The position numbers were made by a program, and so were the translations under genes. From assembly GCF_000336385.2 (NCBI RefSeq), contig NZ_HG424449.1, forward strand, positions 26,891 through 90,890: a stretch of DNA of 64,000 bases. The letters run 5' to 3'. Positions 50,972-59,696 of the stretch are shown piece by piece. The stretch is from Lysobacter antibioticus HS124 (GTDB lineage: Bacteria; Pseudomonadota; Gammaproteobacteria; Xanthomonadales; Xanthomonadaceae). Under the pieces are notes generated by a model, which worked only from the letters and a program-made list of their open reading frames with translations, did no database searches and was not told the origin of the DNA. Positions within the stretch are counted from its first letter, which is position 1. Each line of letters opens with the position of its first letter.

Positions 50972-53900
50972 ATGCCCGCACGCGCCCCAGCCCGCTTTCG
51001 CCCGCATCCGTTGAGCCTCGGCATCGTCCAGGCGATCCCGATGCTGCTCGCCCTGCAACTGTGGTCCGGCCAGGCCCAGGCCGCCTGTACGCCGGCCGCG
51101 CCCACCGACGGCGCCACGGTCAGCTGCACCGGCGTGCCGATCCTGCTGCCGCCCAATCCGAACAGCTTCCTGAGCAATGCCAACAATCTGGACGTCACCG
51201 TGCAGGCCGGCGCGATCATGAGCACGCTGCCGGGCGGCACCGCGATGACCTTCGGCGGCAACGGCCTGACGCTCAACAACCTCGGCGCCATCGACGCCAA
51301 CGCCGCCGGCTCGCTGGTGCTGGCGCGGGCGCTGGCGATCGGCAATCTGGTCGTGCCCGGCAGCGGCAACGTCATCGTCAACAATCAGGGCAGCATCGAA
51401 GGCACCTTCGACGGTACCTTCGGCCTGGCCGGCGCTGCGATGGTGATCGCCAATACCGGCGTCACCACGATCAACAACACCGGCAGCATCGGCATGAGCG
51501 CGCTGGGACTGTTCGATCCGATCAACTCGATCGCGGTCGGCGTCTACGGCGGCGGCAACGTCAACTTCACCAACACCGGCACCATCACCGGCCGGGTGGC
51601 GTTCTCCAGCCCCACCAGCGGCGGCAACGTCTTCGTCAACGCCGGCACCATCAACGGCAGCGTTTCGCTCGGCACCACGCTCAGCAACGACACCTTCGTC
51701 GCGGTGACCGGCTCCAGCATCAACGGCGGCCTGGTGCCGCTGCCGGGCGTCACCATTCCGACCCCTTCGGTGCCGGTCAGCTTTCTGACCTATGCCGCCG
51801 GTGGCACCGTCGACGCCGGCATCGGCGGCCTGGACACGCTGGTGCTCCAGAACACCGTCGCCGGGCCCGGTTCGGGCAGCGGCGGCAGCGGTACGGCGTC
51901 GGCCTTGCAATACCTCAACTTCGAAAACCTGACCGTCAACAGCGGCACCTGGAGCCTGCAGGGCGCGCTGGTCAGCGGCAGCGCGACGCTCAACGGCGGC
52001 ACGGCGATCTTCGACGACGCGCTGTCGTTCGGTGCCGGCACCCTGACCGGCAACGGCGGGGCGATCCAGGCCTCGGTCGGCGGACTGACCCTCGGCCAGA
52101 GCGTCAATCTCACCGGCGGCCTGATCGTGCAGGGCGGCAACAGCCTGACCCTGGGCGGCACGGTCAGCGGCGGCGGCGGCCTGATCAAGAACGGCGCCGG
52201 CACCCTGACCCTGGCCGGCAGCAATAATTTCAGCGGCGGCCTGGCGCTCAACGGCGGCGGCCTGACCTTGGGCAACGCCAGTTCGCTCGGCACCGGCCTG
52301 TTCCTGGTCGGCGGCCCGGCCGCGCTCAATACCGCCTTCACCGGGACGCTGACCAACCAAGTCCAGCTCAACGGCGCGCTGACCCTCAACGGCGCCGGCA
52401 GTTTGACCCTGAGCGGCAACGTCAACGGCGCCGGCAGCCTGACCCTCGCCAGCGGCAACCTGGCCCTGACCGGCAGCAACAACTACAGCGGCGGCACCGT
52501 GCTGCAGGCCGGTTCGATCGATGTCGGCAACAGCGGCGCGCTCGGCATCGGCAACCTGACCGTCAACGGCGCCGGCAGCCTGACCGGCGCGGCCGGAGTG
52601 GCGCTGGGCAACAACATCGTGCTCAACAACACCCTCAACTTCGGCGCCGGCGGCGGAGGCGGCGCGCTGACCCTCAACGGCACCGTCAGCGGCGCCGGCG
52701 GCATGAGCCTGGCCGGCGCGCCAGGGCTGACCCTCAATGGCAGCAACAATTTCTCCGGCGGATTCAATCTCGGCGGCGGCGCCCTGGTGGTCGGCAGCAA
52801 CACCGCGCTCGGCACCGGCGCGGTCACGGTGAGCGGCGCCGGCAGCCTCGATGCGAATGCCGCGGTCAGTCTGACCAACAACTTCAACCTCAACGCCGGA
52901 CTGAGCGTGCTCGGCAGCAACAACCTCAGCCTCAACGGCACCATCGGCGGCCTCGGCGGCCTGACCAAGAGCGGTGCGGCGACGCTGGGCCTGGGCGGCG
53001 CCAACAGCTTCGCCGGCGGGGTCAACCTGCTCGGCGGCGGCTTGAGCGTCGGCACCGGCACCTCGCTGGGCCTGGGCGCGCTGACCGTCAACGGCGCGTC
53101 CAGCCTCAGCGCCAGCGCCGGTGTCAATCTCGGCAATGCGGTCGCGCTCAACGCCGACCTCGCGGTCGGCGGCGGCAACGACATCGCCCTCGGCGGCCTG
53201 GTCTCCGGCGGCGCCGGGTTGAGCTACAACGGCACCGGTACGCTCGCGCTCAACGGTCCCAACACCTTCGGCGGCGGCGTCGACCTGGCCAGTGGCAACC
53301 TGTCGGTCGGCAACAACCTCGCCCTCGGCAGCGGCACGCTGAGCGTGCTCGGCAACGCCGGGCTCAGCGCCGGCGTGCCCGGCGTAGCGCTGGGCAACAC
53401 GGTCGATCTCGCCAGCGGCACCACGTTGACCATCGGCGGCGCCAACGCGCTGGCGCTCAACGGCCCGATCGGCGGCGCCGGCGCGCTGGCCTACGCCGGC
53501 AGCGCCAGCCTGACCCTGGGCGGGGCGAACAACTTCGGCGGCGGCCTGACCCTGTCCGGCGGCAACCTGCTGCTCGGCACCGACAGTTCGCTCGGCACCG
53601 GCGCGCTCAACGTCGCCGGCAACGCCGGGCTCGCCAGCACCGGCGCCGCGTTGACCCTGACCAATGCGGTCAACCTCGCCAGCGGCGCCGCGCTGAACCT
53701 GGGCGGCAGCGCCGACCTGAGCTTGAACGGCACCGTCGCCGGCGATGGCGGCCTGATCAAGAGCGGCAGCGGCACTTTGTCGCTGGGCGGCGCCAACCTG
53801 TTCGCCGGCGGCGTCGACCTGCAGGCCGGCACCTTGGCGCTGGCGCAGTCGAGCTCGCTCGGCAGCGGAACGCTGACCGTCAGTGGCGCCTCGACCCTGG

Positions 53901-56900
53901 CTGCGTCGGCGCCGTTGAACGTCGGCAATGCGATCGTGCTTAACGCCGGCCTGAGCATCGCCGGTAGCAACGATCTGACCCTGAGCGGCGCGATCGGCGG
54001 CAGCGGCGGGTTGAGTTTCAACGGACCGTCGACCCTGAGCCTGAGCGGCGCCAACGGCTTCGCCGGCGGCGTCGCGCTCGGCGGCGGCATGCTCGCGGTC
54101 GGCAACGATCTGGCCCTCGGCAGCGGCAGCCTCAACGTCGGCGGCAGCGCGCAGTTGAGTGCGACTACCGCCGGCATCGAGCTGGCCAACGCGGTCAACC
54201 TCGGCGCCGGCTCCACGCTCGCCGTCGTCGGCAGCAACGGCCTCGCCCTCGACGGCACGATCGGCGGCGCCGGCGCGTTGGCGATGAACGGCACCGGCAC
54301 GTTGAGCCTCAGCGCGGCGAACAACTTCGGCGGTGGCGTAGCCCTGAACTCGGGCGCGCTGGCGGTCGGCGATTCGCTCGCGCTCGGCACCGGCACGCTC
54401 GCGGTCGGCGGCGACGCCGGTCTGAGCGCCAGCGCCGCCGGGGTGACCCTGGGCAATGCGATCACCCTGGCCGCGGGAGCCGAACTGGCGATCGCCGGCA
54501 GCAACGACCTGGGTTTGAGCGGCACCATCGGCGGCGCCGGCGGCCTGGCGTACTCGGGCACCGGCACCCTGATCCTGAGCGGCGCCAACGCCTTCGGCGG
54601 CGGGGTGAACCTCAGCGCCGGCACCCTGGCGATCGGCAGCAATGCCGCGCTCGGCACCGGCACCTTGGCGGTGAGCGGCAACGCCAGCCTCAGCGCCGCG
54701 GTCGCGGGCTTGAACGTGGCCAATGCGGTCGACGTGGCCGCCGGCACTGCGCTCAACGTGACCGGCAGCAATCCGCTCAATCTCAGCGGTACGATCAGCG
54801 GCAGCGGTACCCTGATCAAGTCGGGCCCGGCCGCGCTGACCCTGTCCGGCAGCCTGGTCGGATTCGGCGGCGGCCTGTCGCTGCAGGGCGGCGCGCTCGC
54901 CGTCGCCCATCCGATCGTCGCCGGCTTCACCTCCGCGGCCGGCACCAGCGCCAGCTTCAGCGCCGGCAACGACCGGCTCAGCGCCACCGGCGCGGTCGCC
55001 GGCACGGTCGACCTGGGCGGCGGCGACGATCGCTACTACAGCAGCCTGGCGTTGTTGTCCGGCCTGACCGGCAGCGTCGCCGCGGGCGCCGGCAGCGACA
55101 CCTTCGCCGTCGGCGGCGGCGGCCAGGGCACGTTGCCCGCGGCCTCGCTGAGCGGCTTCGAACAACTCGACGTCGCCAGCGGCGGCACCCTGGTGCTGGC
55201 TGCGGCCAGCACCGCCCACTTCGTCGACAGTTCCATCGCCGGCAACCTGGTGCTCGACGGCACCTTGACCGGCAACGCCGCCGTGCTCGCCGGCGGCGCA
55301 CTCGTTGGGGATGGCGCGCTGACCGGCGCGCTGACGCTCGGCGGCACGCTGGCGCCTTCCGGTCTGGCCGGAGCGACCGGAGCGGCGGGCGGCAGCGCCT
55401 CGGTCGGCGCGTCACTCAACGTCGCCAGCCTGAGCTTCAGTCCGGGCGGCGTCCTGCAGGTGCGGCAGAACGGCGCCGGCGCCACCGACAGCGTGATCGT
55501 GGCGGGCACCGCGAGCTTGAGCGGCGGCCAGGTGGTGGCGATTCCGCAGCCGGGCAGCTATGCGTCGATCACCGATTACCGCATCGTCGACGCCGGCGCG
55601 ATCAGCGGCGCCTTCGCCGGCGTGGTCCAGACCGCCTTGCCTTTCCTCGATGCGGCGTTGGTCACGATCGGCAGCGACGTGTTCCTGCGCCTGAGCGAGC
55701 ACGACGCCGGCGGCACGGGCATTCGTTTCAACCAGTTCCCCGGCTTGAGCGACAACCAGCAGGCGGTGGCCGACGCGTTGCAGGCGATCGCCGATGCCGA
55801 CAGCGGCCAACTGCCGACTCTGATCGCCGCCGCGCGCGGCCTCAGCGCGGCGCAGGCGCCGCGTGCGTTCGATACCCTCAGCGGCGAGACCTATGCCTCG
55901 CTGGCGAGTGCGCAACGCTACAACGCCGAGCAACTGCAGCGGGGGGTGACGCGCCAACTGGACCTGATCCGCGACTTCGGCATCGAGGACGAACGCAGTC
56001 TCGGCACCGTGTGGGTCACCGGTTACGGCGGCCGCGCCGAGTTCGACGGCGACGGCCTGGCCGGGATCGACAACCGTCTTGCCGGCGTACTGTTCGGCCT
56101 GGAAGGTTCGCCGGGCGACGCGTTCCGCTTCGGCGGCCACATCGGCCTGGCGCATTCCAGGTTGGAAACCGAGCGCCGCGACGACCGCATCGACGGCGAT
56201 CAGTTCAATGTCGGCGTCCACTGGCTGTACGCGCCGGGCGGCTTCTGGACCCAGGGCGCGGTCGGCTACAGCTACGCCAGCTACGATGCCGAGCGCGAGA
56301 TCGCGGTCGGCACCTTCAACGCGCGCAGCGACGCGCATTTCAGCGGCGACGGCGCCTATGCCGCGGTCGAAGCGGGTTGGCGCTGGGACGGCGGCAGCGT
56401 TCGGGTCGAGCCCTTGCTGGGCGTGTACTACCACAAGTTCGAATCGATCCGGCTGCGCGAGCGCGGTGCCGGCGACGCGAACCTCGAGGTCGCCGCTGCC
56501 AGTTACGATGTCGCCACGGCCGGCGTCGGCGTGCGCTTGTCGATGGCGTCCGGGCAGGCGCGGCGTTGGCAGCCGACCGCGGACCTGCGCTACCTGCACG
56601 ATCTGCAGGACGATGCGCCGCTGGCGCGCAACGCCTTTGTCGGCGCCAGCGTGCCCGACTTCGGCGTGCGCGGTTTCGTCGCCGAGCGCAATCGCTGGAA
56701 TGTCGGTCTCGGACTGAACTATCGCCTGAGCCGGTTCGGCAGCGGTTTCGTCGAGTACCGCGGCGACATCGGCAGCGACGACCGCGCGCACTCGCTCAAC
56801 CTCGGCCTGCGCCTGGGCTGGGGCGGCACGCCGGCGATGGCCGCGGCACGGCCGGCGCCGGTGGCGGTCGCGAGCGCGGCGAGCGCGGACTCCGCAGCAA

Positions 56901-57382
56901 GCGCAGGAACTGCGCTCGCGCCGGCGACCGAGCCTTCGACCTCTGTACCGGTGCGCGCGGCGGAGAGAACGGCGCCACGCGCGACAGCGCCGGTTTCGCC
57001 CACCAGCGAAGCCGACGTTTCCTCCCCGGGCCACGCCGGTGCGCGCGGCGCGAACGCCGCCGCTGCGGGCGCGACCGGGGCGGCTGCCGCTGCGGCACCG
57101 GCGAGCGCCGATGCGACGCCGGCGAGTCGCTCGCCCGGCGGCGCATGCCCGGCGCGTCCCGTCGCCAAGCCGGCGAGCCGGCCGGTCGCCAAGGCCAAGC
57201 CTCGCGGCGCCAAGCCGTTGAGCAAGACCCACCGTGTCGCCTCGCGCGGCACATCGAGCAAGGCGAAGCCCCGCCGCGCGCCGGCGCGGCTCGCCGCACG
57301 CACACCGTCGCCCGCCCCTCCGTCGGGCGCGGTGCCCCTGTCTGCCGCCGGGTGCGACGAGGCTTCGGCCCGCAGCCACTGA
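50972..57382 (+). CDS. Giant autotransporter adhesin-like protein with PATR repeats and a C-terminal basic tail
   Basis: 2136 residues. GAGGA six nt upstream favours the ATG at 50972 over the ATG at 50966. Signal peptide to about residue 38 (IPMLLALQLWSGQAQA). The passenger is a Gly/Asn/Leu-rich beta-helix; residues about 400-1300 hold eleven repeats of about 87 residues, each with a passenger-associated transport motif like GGLIKSGSGTLSLGGANLFAGG. The autotransporter beta-domain spans about 1675-1950 (TVWVTGYGGRAEFDGDGL to LNLGLRLGW). Normally the protein would end here with the aromatic BAM signal; instead 186 residues rich in Ala, Pro, Ser, Lys and Arg follow. It is likely surface-exposed or shed, in adhesion or biofilm. 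No catalytic motif was seen in the passenger. Confidence 0.9.
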   Translation: MPARAPARFRPHPLSLGIVQAIPMLLALQLWSGQAQAACTPAAPTDGATVSCTGVPILLPPNPNSFLSNANNLDVTVQAGAIMSTLPGGTAMTFGGNGLTLNNLGAIDANAAGSLVLARALAIGNLVVPGSGNVIVNNQGSIEGTFDGTFGLAGAAMVIANTGVTTINNTGSIGMSALGLFDPINSIAVGVYGGGNVNFTNTGTITGRVAFSSPTSGGNVFVNAGTINGSVSLGTTLSNDTFVAVTGSSINGGLVPLPGVTIPTPSVPVSFLTYAAGGTVDAGIGGLDTLVLQNTVAGPGSGSGGSGTASALQYLNFENLTVNSGTWSLQGALVSGSATLNGGTAIFDDALSFGAGTLTGNGGAIQASVGGLTLGQSVNLTGGLIVQGGNSLTLGGTVSGGGGLIKNGAGTLTLAGSNNFSGGLALNGGGLTLGNASSLGTGLFLVGGPAALNTAFTGTLTNQVQLNGALTLNGAGSLTLSGNVNGAGSLTLASGNLALTGSNNYSGGTVLQAGSIDVGNSGALGIGNLTVNGAGSLTGAAGVALGNNIVLNNTLNFGAGGGGGALTLNGTVSGAGGMSLAGAPGLTLNGSNNFSGGFNLGGGALVVGSNTALGTGAVTVSGAGSLDANAAVSLTNNFNLNAGLSVLGSNNLSLNGTIGGLGGLTKSGAATLGLGGANSFAGGVNLLGGGLSVGTGTSLGLGALTVNGASSLSASAGVNLGNAVALNADLAVGGGNDIALGGLVSGGAGLSYNGTGTLALNGPNTFGGGVDLASGNLSVGNNLALGSGTLSVLGNAGLSAGVPGVALGNTVDLASGTTLTIGGANALALNGPIGGAGALAYAGSASLTLGGANNFGGGLTLSGGNLLLGTDSSLGTGALNVAGNAGLASTGAALTLTNAVNLASGAALNLGGSADLSLNGTVAGDGGLIKSGSGTLSLGGANLFAGGVDLQAGTLALAQSSSLGSGTLTVSGASTLAASAPLNVGNAIVLNAGLSIAGSNDLTLSGAIGGSGGLSFNGPSTLSLSGANGFAGGVALGGGMLAVGNDLALGSGSLNVGGSAQLSATTAGIELANAVNLGAGSTLAVVGSNGLALDGTIGGAGALAMNGTGTLSLSAANNFGGGVALNSGALAVGDSLALGTGTLAVGGDAGLSASAAGVTLGNAITLAAGAELAIAGSNDLGLSGTIGGAGGLAYSGTGTLILSGANAFGGGVNLSAGTLAIGSNAALGTGTLAVSGNASLSAAVAGLNVANAVDVAAGTALNVTGSNPLNLSGTISGSGTLIKSGPAALTLSGSLVGFGGGLSLQGGALAVAHPIVAGFTSAAGTSASFSAGNDRLSATGAVAGTVDLGGGDDRYYSSLALLSGLTGSVAAGAGSDTFAVGGGGQGTLPAASLSGFEQLDVASGGTLVLAAASTAHFVDSSIAGNLVLDGTLTGNAAVLAGGALVGDGALTGALTLGGTLAPSGLAGATGAAGGSASVGASLNVASLSFSPGGVLQVRQNGAGATDSVIVAGTASLSGGQVVAIPQPGSYASITDYRIVDAGAISGAFAGVVQTALPFLDAALVTIGSDVFLRLSEHDAGGTGIRFNQFPGLSDNQQAVADALQAIADADSGQLPTLIAAARGLSAAQAPRAFDTLSGETYASLASAQRYNAEQLQRGVTRQLDLIRDFGIEDERSLGTVWVTGYGGRAEFDGDGLAGIDNRLAGVLFGLEGSPGDAFRFGGHIGLAHSRLETERRDDRIDGDQFNVGVHWLYAPGGFWTQGAVGYSYASYDAEREIAVGTFNARSDAHFSGDGAYAAVEAGWRWDGGSVRVEPLLGVYYHKFESIRLRERGAGDANLEVAAASYDVATAGVGVRLSMASGQARRWQPTADLRYLHDLQDDAPLARNAFVGASVPDFGVRGFVAERNRWNVGLGLNYRLSRFGSGFVEYRGDIGSDDRAHSLNLGLRLGWGGTPAMAAARPAPVAVASAASADSAASAGTALAPATEPSTSVPVRAAERTAPRATAPVSPTSEADVSSPGHAGARGANAAAAGATGAAAAAAPASADATPASRSPGGACPARPVAKPASRPVAKAKPRGAKPLSKTHRVASRGTSSKAKPRRAPARLAARTPSPAPPSGAVPLSAAGCDEASARSH
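52168..54880. repeat. About 260-bp coding repeats in the autotransporter passenger
   Basis: Eleven degenerate copies encode the PATR-type motif at an interval of roughly 260 nt. Copies 5-10 are the most alike, suggesting expansion by recombination. Confidence 0.75.
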
Positions 57383-57471
57383 ATCCGGGTCGATGCACCC
57401 GCGGCGGAGAGGGTGGCGCTACCGGTTCCGGTACGCTGGACCGGAGCCGGTAGTCGCCTTTGCTTTTGGCT

Positions 57472-57504
57472 GGGTTGGGGATTGGGGATTGGGATTGGCG
57501 GGAG
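57472..57504. repeat. GGGATT(C/G)GGG-type heptad repeat (copy 4)
   Basis: GGGTTGGGGATTGGGGATT continues to GGGATTGGCGGG, in the gap between the autotransporter and DUF3224 genes. Confidence 0.7.
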
Positions 57505-57651
57505 CGGGGGGCTCTGCGACCGGGATCGTGCGCGGGCAATGGCCGGTTCAATGCAAGGGGCTCGCCGGCGGCGGCGCGACGTGGCATCGTGTGTCGCCGG
57601 CGCGCATCGCATGCGACATGAGCGCAGGCTTCCGCCACTACCGGATCGCCC

Positions 57652-58056
57652 ATGAACCGCACGGCCGAAGGCCCGTTCGAGGTCAAGCTCAGCCCGCAAC
57701 CGTTGCACGATGCGGCGGCAGGCCAGTTCGGGCGCATGGCGATCGACAAGCGCTTCCATGGTCCGCTCGACGCGGCCAGTCGCGGCGAAATGCTGGCGGG
57801 CGGAACCGCGGTGCAGGGCTCGGCCGGCTATGTCGCGCTGGAGAAAGTCCAGGGGGTTCTCGACGGGCGCAGCGGCAGCTTTCTGTTGCTGCATCGCGGA
57901 GTGATGGACCGCGGAACGCCCGATCTCAGCATCACGGTGGTGCCGGACTCGGGCACCGACGCGTTGCTCGGTCTCAGCGGCCGCATGAGCATCGACGTGC
58001 GCGAGGGCGGGGCGCATTTCTATCGCTTCGAGTACGCCTTGCCGGACGACGCCTGA
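57652..58056 (+). CDS. DUF3224 domain protein
   Basis: 134 residues, no signal peptide. The DUF3224 pattern is clear: GYVALEKVQGVLDGRSGSF, LLLHRGVMDRG, ITVVPDSGTDALLGLSG and HFYRFEYALP at the end. It forms a small all-beta barrel (allene oxide cyclase-like) of unknown role. It is convergent to the ATP-grasp gene 105 bp away and unlikely to belong to the RiPP cluster. Confidence 0.85.
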   Translation: MNRTAEGPFEVKLSPQPLHDAAAGQFGRMAIDKRFHGPLDAASRGEMLAGGTAVQGSAGYVALEKVQGVLDGRSGSFLLLHRGVMDRGTPDLSITVVPDSGTDALLGLSGRMSIDVREGGAHFYRFEYALPDDA

Positions 58057-58161
58057 CTGAAAGGCGTCGCGCGAAGCCCTTGTGCCGCGTCGCGCGCCCG
58101 GAGCGCTATGTCCTCCGAAAAGGGCGCTGGGGATCGCGCCCGCTGAGGCGGGAACGGACGA

Positions 58162-59283
58162 TTACTCCAGGCTGATGCCGGCCGCGGCCGGATTGCGGTT
58201 CTGCAGGGTTTCGCTGGCCTGCGCCCACCAGGCGCGGTGTTCATCGCTGGCGCAGTAGGCGGCGTAGGACACCGGCGCGATGGTCGCCAGCGAATAGTCC
58301 GGCCGCCCCTCGGCCAGCATCGCGCTCATCGCGCGCAACAGCGGCAGCGAGGGCAGCAGGTCTTCGACGAACAGGAACTGGCCGGCCTGGTTGACTTCGA
58401 GGAAATGCGCCTCGCCGTCGGCGTCGATCGCCAGGTCGATGCAACCGAACACCAGGCCCAACTCGCGCATCAACGCGGCCAGTTTGGCCTGATCGGCGGC
58501 GGACAAGTCGCCGGGTTCGGCGCGCAGGCCGCCGACCGCCTGGCGTGCGCGCCAGTCGACCACGCCGTCGTCCTGGGAGGAATGCAGGCGTGCGGCGAAA
58601 TAGCGGTCGCCGATCGCGGTCACGCGCAGGTCGCAGCGTTTTTCGACGTAGACCTGATAGATGCCGGGGCAATGCAGCAAACTCTGGTCGTCGTCGAGCA
58701 TGGCCGCCTCGACGATGCGCGCGTAAGTGCTGAACATGCGCCCGCTTTCGGCGTCCTGCCAGGTATGGGTCATGAACGGCTTGTACACCACCCGGCCATG
58801 GCGCGCGACGAAGCGGCGGATCTCGTCGGGATCGTGCGACACCAGCGTGGCCGGAAAGCGCAAGCCGCAGCGATGTGCGGCGCGCAATTGCACCAGCTTG
58901 TTCTCGGCCATGGCCGCGCAAGTCGGACGGTTGATCCACAGCCGATCGGCGCCGGTATCGGTCAGGGCGTAGAGGTTCTTGAGAAAGCGTCCCCATTCGC
59001 CGCGCAGGAACGGCTCGTCGCTGCGATGGGCGCGCGGGAAGTGTTCGGGATTGCGCGGGCGCCGATACCAGGTCGCGCCGATGCGCTCGTGATCGAGCGC
59101 GCCGCTGCTGCGCAGGCCGAGATCGGGGTCGCAGTGCAGCGACATCGGACCGAGCTCGGGCTCGGCCAGCGAGCCGGCCCAGAGCGCGTCGAGGCCGCTG
59201 GCGCGCAGCGCCCAGCGCGCGGCTGAGGCGTGGATGTCGTGGGCCAGCGAGGAAAGAATCAGCGGCGTGCGAAAAGCGGTCAT
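58162..59283 (-). CDS. MvdC/MvdD-like ATP-grasp RiPP maturase (graspetide synthetase)
   Basis: 373 residues from the ATG at 59283; the longer frame would run through the terminator. An N-terminal pre-ATP-grasp domain (about 1-115) ends in WINRP at 116-120, followed by Lys129 in AENKLVQLRAAHRCGLRFPATLVSHD. The ATP-grasp core has Lys168 (VVYKPF), Glu214 (QVYVEKRCDLRVT), Asp283 (CIDLAID) and Glu296 with Asn298 (FLEVNQAGQFLFVE), matching ATP and magnesium ligands of microviridin ligases. Such enzymes activate Asp or Glu side chains as acyl phosphates and join them to Thr/Ser hydroxyls or Lys amines of a precursor core. The adjacent 58-residue precursor supplies suitable residues. Family is clear; the exact ring pattern is unknown. 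Confidence 0.88.
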   Translation of the reverse strand: MTAFRTPLILSSLAHDIHASAARWALRASGLDALWAGSLAEPELGPMSLHCDPDLGLRSSGALDHERIGATWYRRPRNPEHFPRAHRSDEPFLRGEWGRFLKNLYALTDTGADRLWINRPTCAAMAENKLVQLRAAHRCGLRFPATLVSHDPDEIRRFVARHGRVVYKPFMTHTWQDAESGRMFSTYARIVEAAMLDDDQSLLHCPGIYQVYVEKRCDLRVTAIGDRYFAARLHSSQDDGVVDWRARQAVGGLRAEPGDLSAADQAKLAALMRELGLVFGCIDLAIDADGEAHFLEVNQAGQFLFVEDLLPSLPLLRAMSAMLAEGRPDYSLATIAPVSYAAYCASDEHRAWWAQASETLQNRNPAAAGISLE

Positions 59284-59311
59284 CGGCGTGGAGACGGAAA
59301 GATCGATTTCG

Positions 59312-59344
59312 AAAAAACGCACGCCCCGACCAGCGGGGCGTGCG
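59312..59344 (-). terminator. Rho-independent terminator/attenuator between precursor and maturase genes
   Basis: Read on the minus strand: CGCACGCCCCG, 5-nt loop, CGGGGCGTGCG, then TTTTTT. The 11-bp perfect stem and six U residues make it the strongest terminator in the window. It lies about 100 nt after the precursor stop and about 30 nt before the ligase start, so it should keep precursor mRNA in excess of ligase mRNA. Confidence 0.88.
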
Positions 59345-59441
59345 GCGTCATGACGGGGCGCTGAGGTTTCCGCGCGCGTCGCTCGCACGCGAGTCCGCCG
59401 CAGCGTGGGTCATGCGTGTTTCATCGGTTGGGACGATGCGC

Positions 59442-59618
59442 TCAGACCGCGCCGTCGTCCGGATCGCCCGGGTCGTCGCCGTTCGGGCCGGTGGCGTGGG
59501 TGGTGTCGCCCTTGCCGCCCGAGATGGCGGCGATCTCTTCCAGCGACAGTTCGCGCGCGGCGACGCGAGCCAGCGGGCGCACGGTTTCGTTGTTGCGATT
59601 CACGTCTTGCTTGCTCAT
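59442..59618 (-). CDS. Graspetide-type RiPP precursor peptide with double-glycine leader
   Basis: 58 residues from the ATG at 59618; AGGAGA about 7 nt upstream fixes the start. Residues 1-35 form the leader, ending in RELSLEEIAAISGG, a classical double-glycine site for C39 peptidases. The leader also holds RPLARVAAREL, faintly like the PFFARFL helix of microviridin leaders. The 23-residue core (36-58) starts KGDTTHATGPNGDDPG and ends DPDDGAV. It has three Thr and one Lys as possible nucleophiles and six Asp as possible acids, fitting ester or amide cross-linking by the ATP-grasp enzyme. It lies 78 bp after the transporter gene and 158 bp before the ligase gene. Precursor identity is inferred from leader, core and context. 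Confidence 0.8.
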   Translation of the reverse strand: MSKQDVNRNNETVRPLARVAARELSLEEIAAISGGKGDTTHATGPNGDDPGDPDDGAV

Positions 59619-59696
59619 GCAGCGTTCTCCTGAATCGTTGATTGCCAGGAAGATGAAACGCCGTCCCGGCATCGGCGTGGGCATCGATCCTAGCAA

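Noticed and set aside
50258..55219. 1653-residue minus-strand open frame
   Set aside because: Mirror of the repetitive autotransporter passenger; its repeats simply reflect the repeated coding DNA.
56011..57453. 480-residue plus-strand frame inside the autotransporter
   Set aside because: Out of frame with the clear beta-barrel and arginine-rich; its open length follows from GC bias.
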